A stretch of 64,000 nucleotides of DNA, taken from NCBI GenBank assembly GCA_002197545.1, contig NFUO01000389.1:11608-75607 (forward strand). Reading direction: 5' to 3'. Under the pieces are notes generated by a model. It was not told where the DNA came from. It saw only the letters and a list, made by a program, of their open reading frames with translations, and did not search any database. The stretch comes from Acidobacteria subdivision 2 bacterium RH1 MAG20. GTDB taxonomy: Bacteria > Acidobacteriota > Terriglobia > Terriglobales > Acidobacteriaceae. Numbering within the stretch: the stretch's first letter is position 1; each line of letters begins with the position of its first letter. Below are positions 9,370 through 19,561 of this stretch, piece after piece. The position numbers and the translations under genes are program-made.

Positions 9370-10347
9370 ATGCCAACACGCACCTGTGTCCTTCGCCTCA
9401 GCAAGGTGTCCCCTCTGCTGGTTGCCTTTCTGTTACTGCCCCTTCAAAACTTCGCGGCACAGCGCAACTCCACAACTGCTGACAATCAATCCGTCGACGG
9501 AAAAATCGTAACCACCACGCAGCAGCCTCAAGATCAATCCCCGGAGCAAGCTCCTCGTGACCGCACCAAAAATACGATCGCACAGAACAACGACGAAGCC
9601 TGGTCCATGCTCACCGACGCTCTGGGAGATGCAAAGCACGCCGATCTCCGCATCCAGGCCCTCGCCGCCCTTGGCACACTCGTACCGAGTCCACGCACCG
9701 AAAAAATGATCTCCGACGCCATGAAGGACTCTGACGTTGACGTGCGCACCGCTGCCGTTCTTGCCGCCGGCCAGACCAAAAGCCGTAACCTTACCACCGA
9801 TATCCGGGCCCTGCTCGACGACAAGGACCCGCAGGTCGCCTTCGTTGCAGCCTCCACGCTATGGAAGATGAATGACCGCTCCGGCGAAGATATCCTCGTG
9901 GCCGTAGTCAACGGCGAGCGCAGCACAAGGCCCGGCGTGGTGAACGGCACCATGCACAACGTCAACAAGGAACTCCACAACCCCGCATCGCTGGCCCGCC
10001 TCGGCGCCCTTCAAGGCGCCTCCCTGCTGCTTGGCCCCTTCGGCTTCGGCATTACCGCCATCGAATACATGCGCAAAAACGGCGGCGACAACGCCCGCGT
10101 CTCCGCCATCGAGCAGCTCTCGCAGGAGAAGACCGCGCCCATACGCGACGAACTCATCGCCGCCCTCACCGACAAAGACCCCGCAGTCCGCGCAGCCGCG
10201 GCCATCGCGCTCGGCAGCTATCACGACAGTTCCATCCCCAACGCACTCCTGCCTCTCTTCGATGACACCAAAACGCCCGTCCGCCTCACCGCTGCTGCCG
10301 CTTACATCCGGGCCACACATTTAGCTCCGGCCCGCAAAAGACGATAG
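9370..10347 (+). CDS. exported HEAT-repeat protein
   Basis: About 325 aa from ATG 9370, which has GGAG 9 nt upstream; an ATG at 9355 would add five residues but has no ribosome site. A signal peptide (VSPLLVAFLLLPLQNFAAQ) is followed by a low-complexity linker and HEAT/armadillo-type helical repeats (HADLRIQALAALGTL, DVDVRTAAVLAAGQTK, DPQVAFVAASTLWKM, DPAVRAAAAIALGSY, TPVRLTAAAAYIRAT). Such repeats bind proteins; the partner is unknown. It ends 12 nt before the serine dehydratase start, suggesting an operon. Confidence 0.82.
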   Translation: MPTRTCVLRLSKVSPLLVAFLLLPLQNFAAQRNSTTADNQSVDGKIVTTTQQPQDQSPEQAPRDRTKNTIAQNNDEAWSMLTDALGDAKHADLRIQALAALGTLVPSPRTEKMISDAMKDSDVDVRTAAVLAAGQTKSRNLTTDIRALLDDKDPQVAFVAASTLWKMNDRSGEDILVAVVNGERSTRPGVVNGTMHNVNKELHNPASLARLGALQGASLLLGPFGFGITAIEYMRKNGGDNARVSAIEQLSQEKTAPIRDELIAALTDKDPAVRAAAAIALGSYHDSSIPNALLPLFDDTKTPVRLTAAAAYIRATHLAPARKRR

Positions 10348-10359
10348 GAGAGGAGATCG

Positions 10360-11871
<1,512 letters not shown>

Positions 11872-11904
11872 ACTCTCTTAATTTCTTGAGAAAGATTTGC
11901 GCCA

Positions 11905-13092
11905 TCACCGCTCCACCGCCAGCGCCACCGAATTCCCTCCTCCTAAACACAACGCCGCTACACCCTTCTTCACATCCCGCCGGATCATCTCGTGAATCAG
12001 CGTCACCAAGACCCGTGCCCCGCTCGCTCCAATCGGATGTCCAATCGCCACCGCCCCGCCATTTACATTCACCCTCCCCGCATCCAGCCTCAGTTCCTTC
12101 ATCACCCCGAGAGCCTGCACGCTGAACGCCTCGTTCAGCTCAAATAGATCCACGTCGCCTATCTTCCACCCAGCGCGTTCCAGCACCCGTTGCACACCAA
12201 TCACCGGGGCGAGCATCACCCATCGCGGAGCAACCCCGCTCATTGCCTGAGCCTTAATCGTCACCATCGGCTTCAGCCCCAGCGCCGCAGCCTTCGCAGC
12301 CGACATCACCACAACCGCCGCCGCCGCATCGTTCACCCCCGGAGCGTTCCCCGCCGTCACCGTTCCATCTTTTTTAAACGCCGGCTTCAAGGCCCGAAGC
12401 CCCTCCAGCGAAGCATCCTCGCGCACGCTCTCATCGCGCGAGAAGATCACCAACTCGCCGCCCTTCTTCTTCGGCGGCAGCAGCGAGACCGGAATCACCT
12501 CCGCATCGAACCGCCCCTCCCGCCACGCCGCACTCGCCCGCCGATGCGACTCCAGCGCATAAGCATCCTGTTGCTCACGCGTGATGCCATGTTTGTCCGC
12601 GACCAGTTCGCCGGTCATGCCCATGTGCCAGTCCTCGCACGCACACCACAACCCGTCCCTCACCATCGAGTCCACCACCGTCGAGTCGCCCATGCGAAAA
12701 CCCTTCCGCCCCTGCGGCAAAAGATACGGCGCGTTGGTCATCGACTCCATCCCACCCGCGACGACGATCTCCGCCGCTCCCGTCATGACGCTCTGCGCCG
12801 CCAGGGCAATCGCCTTCAAACCGGAGCCGCAAACCATGTTGATCGTCATTGCTGCGACCGTGTCCGCAAGTCCGCCTTGCAACGCTGCCTGCCGCGCAGG
12901 GTTCTGTCCCAGCCCCGCCGGCAGCACGCATCCCATCAGGCACTCGTCAACACTCGAAACGTCAATCCCCGCTCTACGCGCGGCTTCGTGCACTACCACC
13001 GCACCAAGTTCCACAGCGCTCATCTCGCTCAACGCCCCTTGAAACTTTCCCACTGGAGTCCGCACCGCGGACACAATCACAACGTCCTTCAT
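11905..13092 (-). CDS. acetyl-CoA C-acetyltransferase (thiolase)
   Basis: 395 aa. The active-site cysteines lie in [14 protein letters not shown] (around residue 88) and [10 protein letters not shown] at the C-terminus, and the catalytic histidine in [15 protein letters not shown]. This fits biosynthetic or degradative thiolase II, condensing or cleaving acetoacetyl-CoA; atoB and phaA cannot be told apart here. GAGGTG lies 4 nt before the ATG. It is convergent with sdaA with only 33 bp between stops. No other beta-oxidation or PHB genes are adjacent. Confidence 0.92.
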   Translation of the reverse strand: MKDVVIVSAVRTPVGKFQGALSEMSAVELGAVVVHEAARRAGIDVSSVDECLMGCVLPAGLGQNPARQAALQGGLADTVAAMTINMVCGSGLKAIALAAQSVMTGAAEIVVAGGMESMTNAPYLLPQGRKGFRMGDSTVVDSMVRDGLWCACEDWHMGMTGELVADKHGITREQQDAYALESHRRASAAWREGRFDAEVIPVSLLPPKKKGGELVIFSRDESVREDASLEGLRALKPAFKKDGTVTAGNAPGVNDAAAAVVVMSAAKAAALGLKPMVTIKAQAMSGVAPRWVMLAPVIGVQRVLERAGWKIGDVDLFELNEAFSVQALGVMKELRLDAGRVNVNGGAVAIGHPIGASGARVLVTLIHEMIRRDVKKGVAALCLGGGNSVALAVER

Positions 13093-13290
13093 CGCAACAC
13101 CTCATCACAAAAACCATTCACCAACGTCAACTCCGCAATGCATCCGGAACGCAAAAGTATACGGCGCGACGACTGCCGTTCGCATTCTTCCGGCGCTTTG
13201 GAGGCGAACCCATCCCTTCTTTTGCGTCTTCTTTTGTCAGATACCGTACCTTGCGCCCAAAAAAAATTTTCACAAACGTATCGATTTTTC

Positions 13291-13319
13291 TTGACACTGA
13301 AATTTCAGGAATCTATACC
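13291..13319 (+). promoter_or_regulatory. sigma-70 type promoter for the lysine-rich micro-gene
   Basis: TTGACA (13291-13296) and TATACC (13314-13319) are separated by 17 bp, a close fit to the housekeeping consensus with perfect spacing. The predicted start point is about 50 nt before the ATG at 13382. It is the clearest promoter in the window. Confidence 0.72.
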
Positions 13320-13381
13320 TTCGTTAGCTGCAATGCAGCATGTTGCAGCATCGATGTCTAATCAATAGGGAGAATAGACAA

Positions 13382-13450
13382 ATGGCAACGAAAAAGGCAG
13401 CCAAAAAAGCAGTAAAGAAATCGGCGAAGAAAGCCGCAAAAAAGAAGTAA
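13382..13450 (+). CDS. 22-residue lysine/alanine-rich basic peptide
   Basis: ATG to TAA encodes 22 residues: 11 lysines, 7 alanines, and one each of Met, Thr, Val and Ser, built on AAKK-type repeats. AGGGAG lies 9 nt before the ATG, a strong promoter lies at 13291-13319 and a perfect 15-bp hairpin follows at 13466-13500, so this is a self-contained transcription unit. The composition matches the lysine/alanine tails of histone H1-like and HU-extension proteins, suggesting binding to DNA or RNA, but there is no folded domain. Expression and function are unproven; the flanking signals are the main support. Confidence 0.62.
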   Translation: MATKKAAKKAVKKSAKKAAKKK

Positions 13451-13465
13451 CACCAACCAGGCAAA

Positions 13466-13500
13466 CAGAACGGGGGACGCAATGAGCGTCCCCCGTTCTG
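13466..13500. terminator. perfect 15-bp hairpin after the micro-gene
   Basis: CAGAACGGGGGACGC (13466-13480) pairs completely with 13486-13500 around the loop AATGA. There is no T-run on either strand, so it could be a rho-dependent or RNA-stabilising hairpin. It lies between the micro-gene and the convergent coiled-coil gene and can serve both. Confidence 0.65.
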
Positions 13501-13519
13501 CGTCTGCAGATAACCTTAG

Positions 13520-14338
13520 CTACTGTCCCGGCGTACCCTTCGGTGTGGACAGATATCCCGACACCGTGTTCTTCTCGATGTCGTTCACCACCAGCTCGTA
13601 CAGCACCGGCGTCTTGCCCGTATAGAACTGCAGCGGCTCATCGAGGTTCTTGTCCTTCTTCTCGATGTTGCGGTCGTCCGCGCTCACATTCAGCGTGTAC
13701 CGCGAGTGCTTCGTGTCCACCTTCTTCAATTGCACCTTGATGGTCGAGAGCAACAGCGGCTTCTGGCCCTTCTTCAACGTGAACTCGAAGTAGTTCCGGT
13801 CGCCCTTATGCTTCAGGACCTCAAGCTCGCTATGGTTGGTCGCAATCAGGCCGCTCATCACGCCTGCGTCGCCCACCACCCGGTTCAACTGCGTCTTCGT
13901 CGCCTCAAGATCAGACCTCGTCGTCGCTACATCCGTCTTCACGCCGCCAACATCGGTCTTCACGGTTGCCACATCGCTCGACACCGCGCCGATCTGCTGC
14001 TTCGTCGCCGCCTGCTCCTGCTCCAGCTTCGTCGTCGCAGCCTGCTGCGCCCGAAGGATGGTCTGCGCCCTGACCTCGATCTGTTTCTGCGCGATGCCGA
14101 CGCTCTGCCCCAGCGTCTCGCTCGTCGCCCGCAGACGGGCATTGGTCGCATCCAACTTCTCCGCCAGGTCAGCGTTCTTCTGAGTTGCAGCCGCCAACTG
14201 TTTCTGGGTATCGGCAAGATGGTTCTGCAAGCCGTAGCACCATACTAGCGAGCCCAGCGCAGCCAGTAACGCCACCACAAGAACAGCAAGAAATACTCCC
14301 GACATCGATCGCTCTGCTACGTACTCTTCGTCGCTCAT
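13520..14338 (-). CDS. membrane-anchored coiled-coil protein
   Basis: 272 aa. One N-terminal transmembrane helix (SGVFLAVLVVALLAALGSLVW) is followed by a long coiled coil (about residues 35-165) rich in Ala, Gln, Thr and Lys with heptad-like repeats of the DVATVKTDVGGVKTDVATT kind, then a beta-rich C-terminal domain of about 100 residues (YFEFTLKKGQKPLLLSTIKVQLKKVD). No known family recognised; likely an envelope structural or scaffolding protein. Convergent with the micro-gene, divergent from thiO. Confidence 0.78.
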   Translation of the reverse strand: MSDEEYVAERSMSGVFLAVLVVALLAALGSLVWCYGLQNHLADTQKQLAAATQKNADLAEKLDATNARLRATSETLGQSVGIAQKQIEVRAQTILRAQQAATTKLEQEQAATKQQIGAVSSDVATVKTDVGGVKTDVATTRSDLEATKTQLNRVVGDAGVMSGLIATNHSELEVLKHKGDRNYFEFTLKKGQKPLLLSTIKVQLKKVDTKHSRYTLNVSADDRNIEKKDKNLDEPLQFYTGKTPVLYELVVNDIEKNTVSGYLSTPKGTPGQ

Positions 14339-14462
14339 CGCACTCTCCTCTACACCGCTCTTCCGTTCGCCTGCTCCGGTTTTCCGAAACAGGCTGCTCG
14401 TCAGTCTCTCAAACTTACACCCCCATGACCATAGATTTTCTGAAGCGCACTAAACTAGTCTT

Positions 14463-15539
14463 ATGCATCACTCCGACATCTGCATCGCCGGAGGCGGCAT
14501 CATCGGCCTCTCGCTTGCTCTCGAACTTCATCGCCGCGGCCTCAGCGTCACCATTCTCGATCGAGGACAACCACTCTCCGAGGCCTCCACCGCCGCCGCC
14601 GGAATGCTCGCCGCCGGTGATCCGGAAAATCCCGCGCCTCTGCGCCAGCTCTCCGACCTCAGCCTCTCGCTCTATCCGGCCTTCCTTGATCGGCTCCATG
14701 AGCTCTCCGGTATCCGCATTCCCTTCCATACCGGCAAAACGCTCCAGTCCCACCTCACCGCTTCGGCAGACACACTTTCTCCTGAAGCGCTTACACAGAT
14801 CCTGCCGCAACTTACTCCCAACGACCGGCACTTCACCCTCATCGACGAGCACAGCCTCGATCCGCGCAATCTCGCCGCAGCACTTCTTGCCGCCGTTCAA
14901 GCTACCACTATCGACCTCCGCGCCAACACGAAGGTACTCGCCGCTCAGTCCGTCGACAAAGCCGTAGAAGTCCACACCGTCTCCGGTATTCTCCATGCCG
15001 CGCAGTTCATCAACTGCGCCGGAGCCTGGGCGACACACTCCTCACTGACACCCGACATCGCCGTCGTTCCCAAAAAGGGACAGATGCTCGCCGTCTCTCT
15101 ACCCTCTTCTCTGCCTCTGCATCTCGTAGTACGCACCCATGACATCTATATAGTTCCGCGCACCACCGGTCCGCTTGCAGGCCGGGCCATCATCGGAGCA
15201 ACCATCGAAGACGCCGCCTTCGATAAAACCATCCACTCCTCCGACATCGCCCACCTGCGATCTCTCGCCGCATCTCTCCTGCCCGCGCTTGCCGAAGCGA
15301 CTCAGCTCGAAGCCTGGGCTGGCCTCCGTCCAGCAACCGTGGACGGTCTTCCTTTCCTCGGCGCCCTGCCGGACCGCGACCATCAATTCGTGGCCGCCGG
15401 ACACTATCGCAACGGCATCCTCCTCGCTCCGGCAACCGCGCAGGTCATGGCGCAACTTCTCACCGGAGAGCCTCCTTTCATCGATCTCACCAGCTTCTCT
15501 CCAGCGCGTTCCCTGGCAACCGCGACCATCGGCCATTGA
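14463..15539 (+). CDS. thiO: glycine oxidase-like FAD-dependent oxidoreductase (ThiO type)
   Basis: 358 aa. The dinucleotide-binding motif GGGIIGLSLALELHRRG lies at residues 9-25. The DAO-type fold continues with STAAAGMLAAGDP, NCAGAWA and AGLRPATVDGLPFLG, then HYRNGILLAPATAQVMAQL at the end, as in ThiO. ThiO oxidises glycine to iminoacetate for the thiazole of thiamine. No other thi genes are nearby, so another D-amino acid oxidase role remains possible. No clear ribosome site precedes the ATG. Confidence 0.8.
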   Translation: MHHSDICIAGGGIIGLSLALELHRRGLSVTILDRGQPLSEASTAAAGMLAAGDPENPAPLRQLSDLSLSLYPAFLDRLHELSGIRIPFHTGKTLQSHLTASADTLSPEALTQILPQLTPNDRHFTLIDEHSLDPRNLAAALLAAVQATTIDLRANTKVLAAQSVDKAVEVHTVSGILHAAQFINCAGAWATHSSLTPDIAVVPKKGQMLAVSLPSSLPLHLVVRTHDIYIVPRTTGPLAGRAIIGATIEDAAFDKTIHSSDIAHLRSLAASLLPALAEATQLEAWAGLRPATVDGLPFLGALPDRDHQFVAAGHYRNGILLAPATAQVMAQLLTGEPPFIDLTSFSPARSLATATIGH

Positions 15540-15627
15540 AGCCGATATTCGCGCACCCCGCCGTGACAACCCTTTCGCCGCTGCGCTATAAACGATGTAA
15601 CTTTGTAATATTGGGGAGAAGTCGCTC

Positions 15628-16758
15628 ATGTCCACTGTTGCACCTAAAGGCCTGGAAGGCATTGTCGCCACCAGCTCTTCCATTTGCTTTATCGACGGCA
15701 ATGCCGGCGTCCTCTCCTACCGGGGCATCGACATCCACGAGCTGGCAGAGCGTTCCACCTTTGAAGAGTGCGCCTATCTCCTCTGGTTCGGCAAACTTCC
15801 CACGACCTCCGAGCTGGCCGGCTTCGCCACACAACTCGCCGCCGCGCGCCATCTCGATCCCAAGGTCATCGATTTTCTCCGCAGCGTCCCCACCAGCGCC
15901 ACGCCGATGGAGGTGCTCCGCACCGCCGTCTCGCTGCTCAGCGTCTACGACGCCGACGAGGCCGATAGCAGCCATGACGCCAACGTCCGCAAGTCCTTCC
16001 GCCTCACCGCGCAGATCCCGATGATCGTCGCCATCTTCGACCGCATCCGCAAAAGCAAACCCGTCGTCGAGCCCGACCACAAGCTCTCGCACGCTGGCAA
16101 CTTCCTCTCGATGCTTAACGGTGAGCGCCCCTCCGAGACCGCCACCCGCGCCTTCGATATCGCGCTCATCCTCCACGCCGACCACGAGCTTAACGCCAGC
16201 ACCTTTGCCGCCCGCGTCATCGCCGCAACCCTCGCCGATATCCACTCAGCCATCACCGGCGCCATCGGCGCATTAAAAGGCCCGCTCCACGGCGGAGCCA
16301 ACGAGGCCACCATGCGCCTCCTCTACGCCATCGACGAAACCGGTGCCGACCCCGTCGAGTACGTGAAGCAGATGTTCGCCGAGAAGAAAAAGATCTCCGG
16401 CTTCGGCCATCGCGTCTACCACACAGAAGACCCACGGGCCACCCATCTCCGCCGCATGTCCGAAGAGCTGGGCAAGGTCGCAGGTAGCACCAAGTGGTTC
16501 GATATGTCCCGCAAGATCGAGCTCTTCGTCAAGGAGCAAAAGAAGCTCAACGCCAACGTGGACTTCTATTCCGCCTCCACCTACACCACGCTCGGCATCG
16601 ACATCGACCTCTTCACTCCGATCTTCGCCGTCAGCCGCATCGCCGGCTGGGCCGCCCACGTCATCGAGCAGCACGACGACAACCGCCTCATCCGCCCACG
16701 CGCCGACTATGTTGGACCGGCCTACCCGTCTCCTTACATCCCTATCTCAGAGCGCTGA
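15628..16758 (+). CDS. gltA: citrate synthase
   Basis: 376 aa, the length of the short Gram-positive/archaeal type. Signatures include GVLSYRGIDIHELAE, the histidine in HADHELNASTF, LHGGANEATMRLL, GFGHRVYHTEDPRATHLR and the catalytic aspartate in NVDFYSASTYTTLGI. It condenses oxaloacetate and acetyl-CoA; a 2-methylcitrate synthase activity cannot be excluded. GGGGAG lies 9 nt before the ATG. A perfect terminator hairpin follows at 16781-16810. Confidence 0.93.
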   Translation: MSTVAPKGLEGIVATSSSICFIDGNAGVLSYRGIDIHELAERSTFEECAYLLWFGKLPTTSELAGFATQLAAARHLDPKVIDFLRSVPTSATPMEVLRTAVSLLSVYDADEADSSHDANVRKSFRLTAQIPMIVAIFDRIRKSKPVVEPDHKLSHAGNFLSMLNGERPSETATRAFDIALILHADHELNASTFAARVIAATLADIHSAITGAIGALKGPLHGGANEATMRLLYAIDETGADPVEYVKQMFAEKKKISGFGHRVYHTEDPRATHLRRMSEELGKVAGSTKWFDMSRKIELFVKEQKKLNANVDFYSASTYTTLGIDIDLFTPIFAVSRIAGWAAHVIEQHDDNRLIRPRADYVGPAYPSPYIPISER

Positions 16759-16780
16759 CTGTTTTTACTGCCGGACGACA

Positions 16781-16810
16781 AAAAGAGCAGCCATTCATGG
16801 CTGCTCTTTT
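16781..16810. terminator. bidirectional intrinsic terminator
   Basis: AAAAGAGCAGCCA (16781-16793) pairs perfectly with 16798-16810 around TTCA. The arms carry A-run and T-run ends, so it works in both directions, between citrate synthase and the convergent DinB-like gene. Confidence 0.85.
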
Positions 16811-16829
16811 CACTTAAATTTCATATTGC

Positions 16830-17429
16830 CTACCTTCGGCTTGCCGGCGGCACTATCCCATTCATGCGCAGATACTCAACCAGTTGGCCATAGTGGTCGA
16901 AGCCGTGCGCCACCACGTAGCCCGCAAGGCTCGCCCGCGTCTGATCTCCGCGGACACCCTCGAAAGCATTCTGCGGCGTCAATGTGTCAATCGCCTTATG
17001 TGCAAACGCAAACGACGCATCGAGAGCTGCCACTAGCTTGTCCTTGTCCGTCATGCTGCCGATCGCCTTTACATCGACATCCGGTTTCATCCCGCTCAGC
17101 TGGCCGGCAAGCATGTAGTTTGCCTGCGCCACGTGCGCCACCATCGCGCCAAACGACCGCACGCCCTTATTGTTCGGCGACAGATAGTCTGTCCCCTGGC
17201 CTTCTTTGAAGATCGCCGCGCTCGGGGCAAAGCTGTACTTCTCCGCAGGCATCGCCCTGGCTACGCCCATCATCTCCGACTCGAACCCGCTCAGCATCGC
17301 ATTGAACGACTTCGCCGGTGAGATCATCGTCCCCGCAGCCATCGCCGGAGCCTTGCCGCCCATCTGGGCCTGTGTGCCCATCGAACAACAGACCGCCAGA
17401 GCCAATGCCACTACTATTTGTCTCATCAT
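16830..17429 (-). CDS. exported DinB/DUF664-like protein
   Basis: 199 aa with a signal peptide ([18 protein letters not shown]) and a four-helix bundle of the DinB type: a first helix around [21 protein letters not shown], then [17 protein letters not shown] and a late histidine motif [20 protein letters not shown]. The family binds a metal through three histidines and is linked to thiol-dependent transfer reactions; a secreted form like this is common in Acidobacteria. Activity unknown. Confidence 0.8.
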   Translation of the reverse strand: MMRQIVVALALAVCCSMGTQAQMGGKAPAMAAGTMISPAKSFNAMLSGFESEMMGVARAMPAEKYSFAPSAAIFKEGQGTDYLSPNNKGVRSFGAMVAHVAQANYMLAGQLSGMKPDVDVKAIGSMTDKDKLVAALDASFAFAHKAIDTLTPQNAFEGVRGDQTRASLAGYVVAHGFDHYGQLVEYLRMNGIVPPASRR

Positions 17430-17570
17430 CGTCTCTCTCCAATTACCCTCTTCTTACTCTCTTTGATCGTTGCGGCCGCAAGCGGCAGCGCGCTTGCGCC
17501 CAGCCTACCAGATTTCACCCGTTCCCGGCGCGACAGTCCATCCATGCCTCGCCGGAAGTAAAATAGATCC

Positions 17571-18854
17571 ATGCGCCATATCTACATGGACGCGAACGCC
17601 ACCACCCCCCTTCTCCCCGAAGTCTTCGAGGCGATGCGTCCCTTCTGGATCGAGCACTTCGGCAACGCCAGCTCCATCCATCAACAGGGCCAGTACGCCC
17701 GCGCCGCTGTCGATCATGCCCGCGAATCCATCGCCAGACTCCTCCACTGCCGCGCCTCCGAGATCGTCTTCACCTCCGGCGGCACCGAGAGCGACAACCT
17801 CGCCCTCTTCGGAACGCTCTCCGCTGGCACCCACCTCATCACCACTGCCATCGAGCATCATGCCGTACTCCACGCAGCGGAATCTCTGGCCGCACGAAAG
17901 ATCGACGTCACCTTTCTGCCCTGCACTCCCCAGGGCCTCATCGAGCCAGCCGCACTCGAAGCCGCTCTCCGCCCCAACACCAAGCTCGTCAGCATCATGT
18001 TTGCGAACAATGAGACCGGCGTCATTCAACCCATCGCCGAACTCGCCCGCATCACCCACGCCCATTCCGAAGCAGCGCTCTTCCACACCGACGCCGTTCA
18101 GGCCGCTGGCAAGCTGCCGCTCGATCTGGGCCCGCGCGGCCCGCTCAAGGACGTCGACCTCCTCACCCTCTCCGGCCACAAGATCTACGCGCCCAAAGGC
18201 GTCGGCGTCCTCTTCGTCCGTCGCAGCGTCCGTCTCGCGCCCATGCTCCACGGCGGCACTCACGAACGCCAGCGCCGCGCCGGAACAGAAAATGTCACCG
18301 GAGTCGTAGGCCTCGGCAAAGCTGCCGAACTCGCACAGCACTGGCTAACTAACGACAGCGCCACCACAAATCCGGGTGCCCCATATCTCGATTCTGAGAT
18401 ATGGGCATCGGGCGAACGCCAGACCGCTCCTGCCCATCTCGACCCAGCGAATGGCCCAAACCACCTCGCCGCGCTCCGCGACCGCCTCGAACAAGGCATC
18501 CTCGCCCAGGTAGAAGAGTGTGGCATCAACGGCGAAGGCGCTCCCCGCGTCTCCAACACCGCCAACCTCTTCTTCGACCATGTAGAGGCCGAAGCCCTCG
18601 TCATCGCGCTCGACCTGAAAGGCCTCTCCGTCAGCGGAGGCTCCGCCTGCCAGTCCGGCGCCACCGAGCCCTCACACGTCCTGACAGCGATGGGTCTGAC
18701 TCCAGCACGCGCCCGTGCCAGCATCCGCTTCTCTCTCTCCAAGCTGACCACCGAAGAAGAAGTCGATCAAGCCCTCACGCTCGTCCCCACCGCCGTGGCC
18801 CACCTCCGCGACTTATCTCCCACCTGGCATAAAAGCATCGCGGTAGGAGTCTAG
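17571..18854 (+). CDS. cysteine desulfurase (NifS/IscS type) with in-frame repeat insertion
   Basis: 427 aa, class V PLP enzyme. The N-terminus YMDANATTPL, the PLP lysine in LTLSGHKIYAPKG, ETGVIQPI and the catalytic cysteine in SGGSACQSGATEPSHVL are all present. It removes sulfur from cysteine for Fe-S clusters or tRNA thiolation. The protein is about 30-40 residues longer than usual because of a segment around residues 260-290 (NPGAPYLDSEIWASGERQ and flanks) that matches a palindromic repeat at 18374-18404. The segment lies in a surface region before the cysteine loop, so the enzyme may still work. Confidence 0.9.
   Translation: MRHIYMDANATTPLLPEVFEAMRPFWIEHFGNASSIHQQGQYARAAVDHARESIARLLHCRASEIVFTSGGTESDNLALFGTLSAGTHLITTAIEHHAVLHAAESLAARKIDVTFLPCTPQGLIEPAALEAALRPNTKLVSIMFANNETGVIQPIAELARITHAHSEAALFHTDAVQAAGKLPLDLGPRGPLKDVDLLTLSGHKIYAPKGVGVLFVRRSVRLAPMLHGGTHERQRRAGTENVTGVVGLGKAAELAQHWLTNDSATTNPGAPYLDSEIWASGERQTAPAHLDPANGPNHLAALRDRLEQGILAQVEECGINGEGAPRVSNTANLFFDHVEAEALVIALDLKGLSVSGGSACQSGATEPSHVLTAMGLTPARARASIRFSLSKLTTEEEVDQALTLVPTAVAHLRDLSPTWHKSIAVGV
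18374..18404 (+). repeat. GGGTGCCC palindromic repeat inside the cysteine desulfurase gene
   Basis: GGGTGCCCC is followed by a stem CCATATCTC (18381-18389), loop GATTCT and complementary GAGATATGG (18396-18404). The same pattern, including the loop GATTCT, is at 47381-47412 in ubiE. It is read in frame. Confidence 0.7.
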
Positions 18855-18968
18855 GCACCGTCGCCTTCGCGACGTCAGCAAAGGTCAGAGCACCGCCCAG
18901 ACCGTAACAGAAGGTATACTTCCACTTGCACCGCGCTATTTCAAAATTCTAACAACAGGAAAGTGTTC

Positions 18969-19502
18969 ATGCGCCTTCGCAGTCTTCTCCTTGTCCTGGC
19001 CCTCGCTGTAACCGCACAAGCAAAGGCACAGATCGGTGTCTACGGAACCTTTACTGGTGGCCATCTCAGCAGCATTAAGGCTCCTTATCCATATACAGGC
19101 ACCTCCGGCTATTGGGTAGCTGGAGGAGGGTTCGGCATTTATGACGATTTCACTCACCTAGGTCCTGTCCACGTCGGCGCGGACATACGCGGCACCATTC
19201 TGAATTCCAAAGGCCGCAAGCTGAATAGCGGACTCGTCGGTGTCCGTTTCGCCTTCAAACCACCCGTACTGCCCTTGAGGCCTTATCTACAAGCCTCTGT
19301 CGGCGGCGGCAGCACGAACTATGGAGCCAATAGCGCCACGCACAGCGGCCTGCAATACCAGTTCTTCGGCGGGCTCGATTACACTTTCCTGCCACGCCTG
19401 GATTGGAGGATCATCGAGTACGGCGGTGGCGGGCTACGCATCTCAGGTGCGAATTATCCCGTACAGTCCATCAGCACAGGTATCGTCTTTCGGCTTCCCT
19501 GA
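18969..19502 (+). CDS. outer-membrane beta-barrel protein, about 177 aa
   Basis: A signal peptide (LRSLLLVLALAVTAQAKAQ) precedes alternating hydrophobic beta strands rich in Gly, Tyr and Phe (IGVYGTFTGGHLSS, HVGADIRGTIL, YLQASVGGGSTNYG, GGLDYTFLPRLDWRIIEYG) and ends with the strand ISTGIVFRLP, the usual form of a small OmpA-like barrel. The start at ATG 18969 has AGGAAA about 8 nt upstream; a GTG at 18963 is possible. Ligand or role unknown. Confidence 0.78.
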   Translation: MRLRSLLLVLALAVTAQAKAQIGVYGTFTGGHLSSIKAPYPYTGTSGYWVAGGGFGIYDDFTHLGPVHVGADIRGTILNSKGRKLNSGLVGVRFAFKPPVLPLRPYLQASVGGGSTNYGANSATHSGLQYQFFGGLDYTFLPRLDWRIIEYGGGGLRISGANYPVQSISTGIVFRLP

Positions 19503-19561
19503 CCCGAGAATGAAATAAAGTGAGCGAAACCCGTCGCGGTCCCTGCAAGCGTCAGGCTCCC

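Noticed and set aside
12190..13368. 392-codon plus-strand frame opposite the thiolase gene
   Set aside because: Arg/His/Pro-rich shadow frame caused by GC-rich codon use; the thiolase on the other strand has all catalytic motifs.
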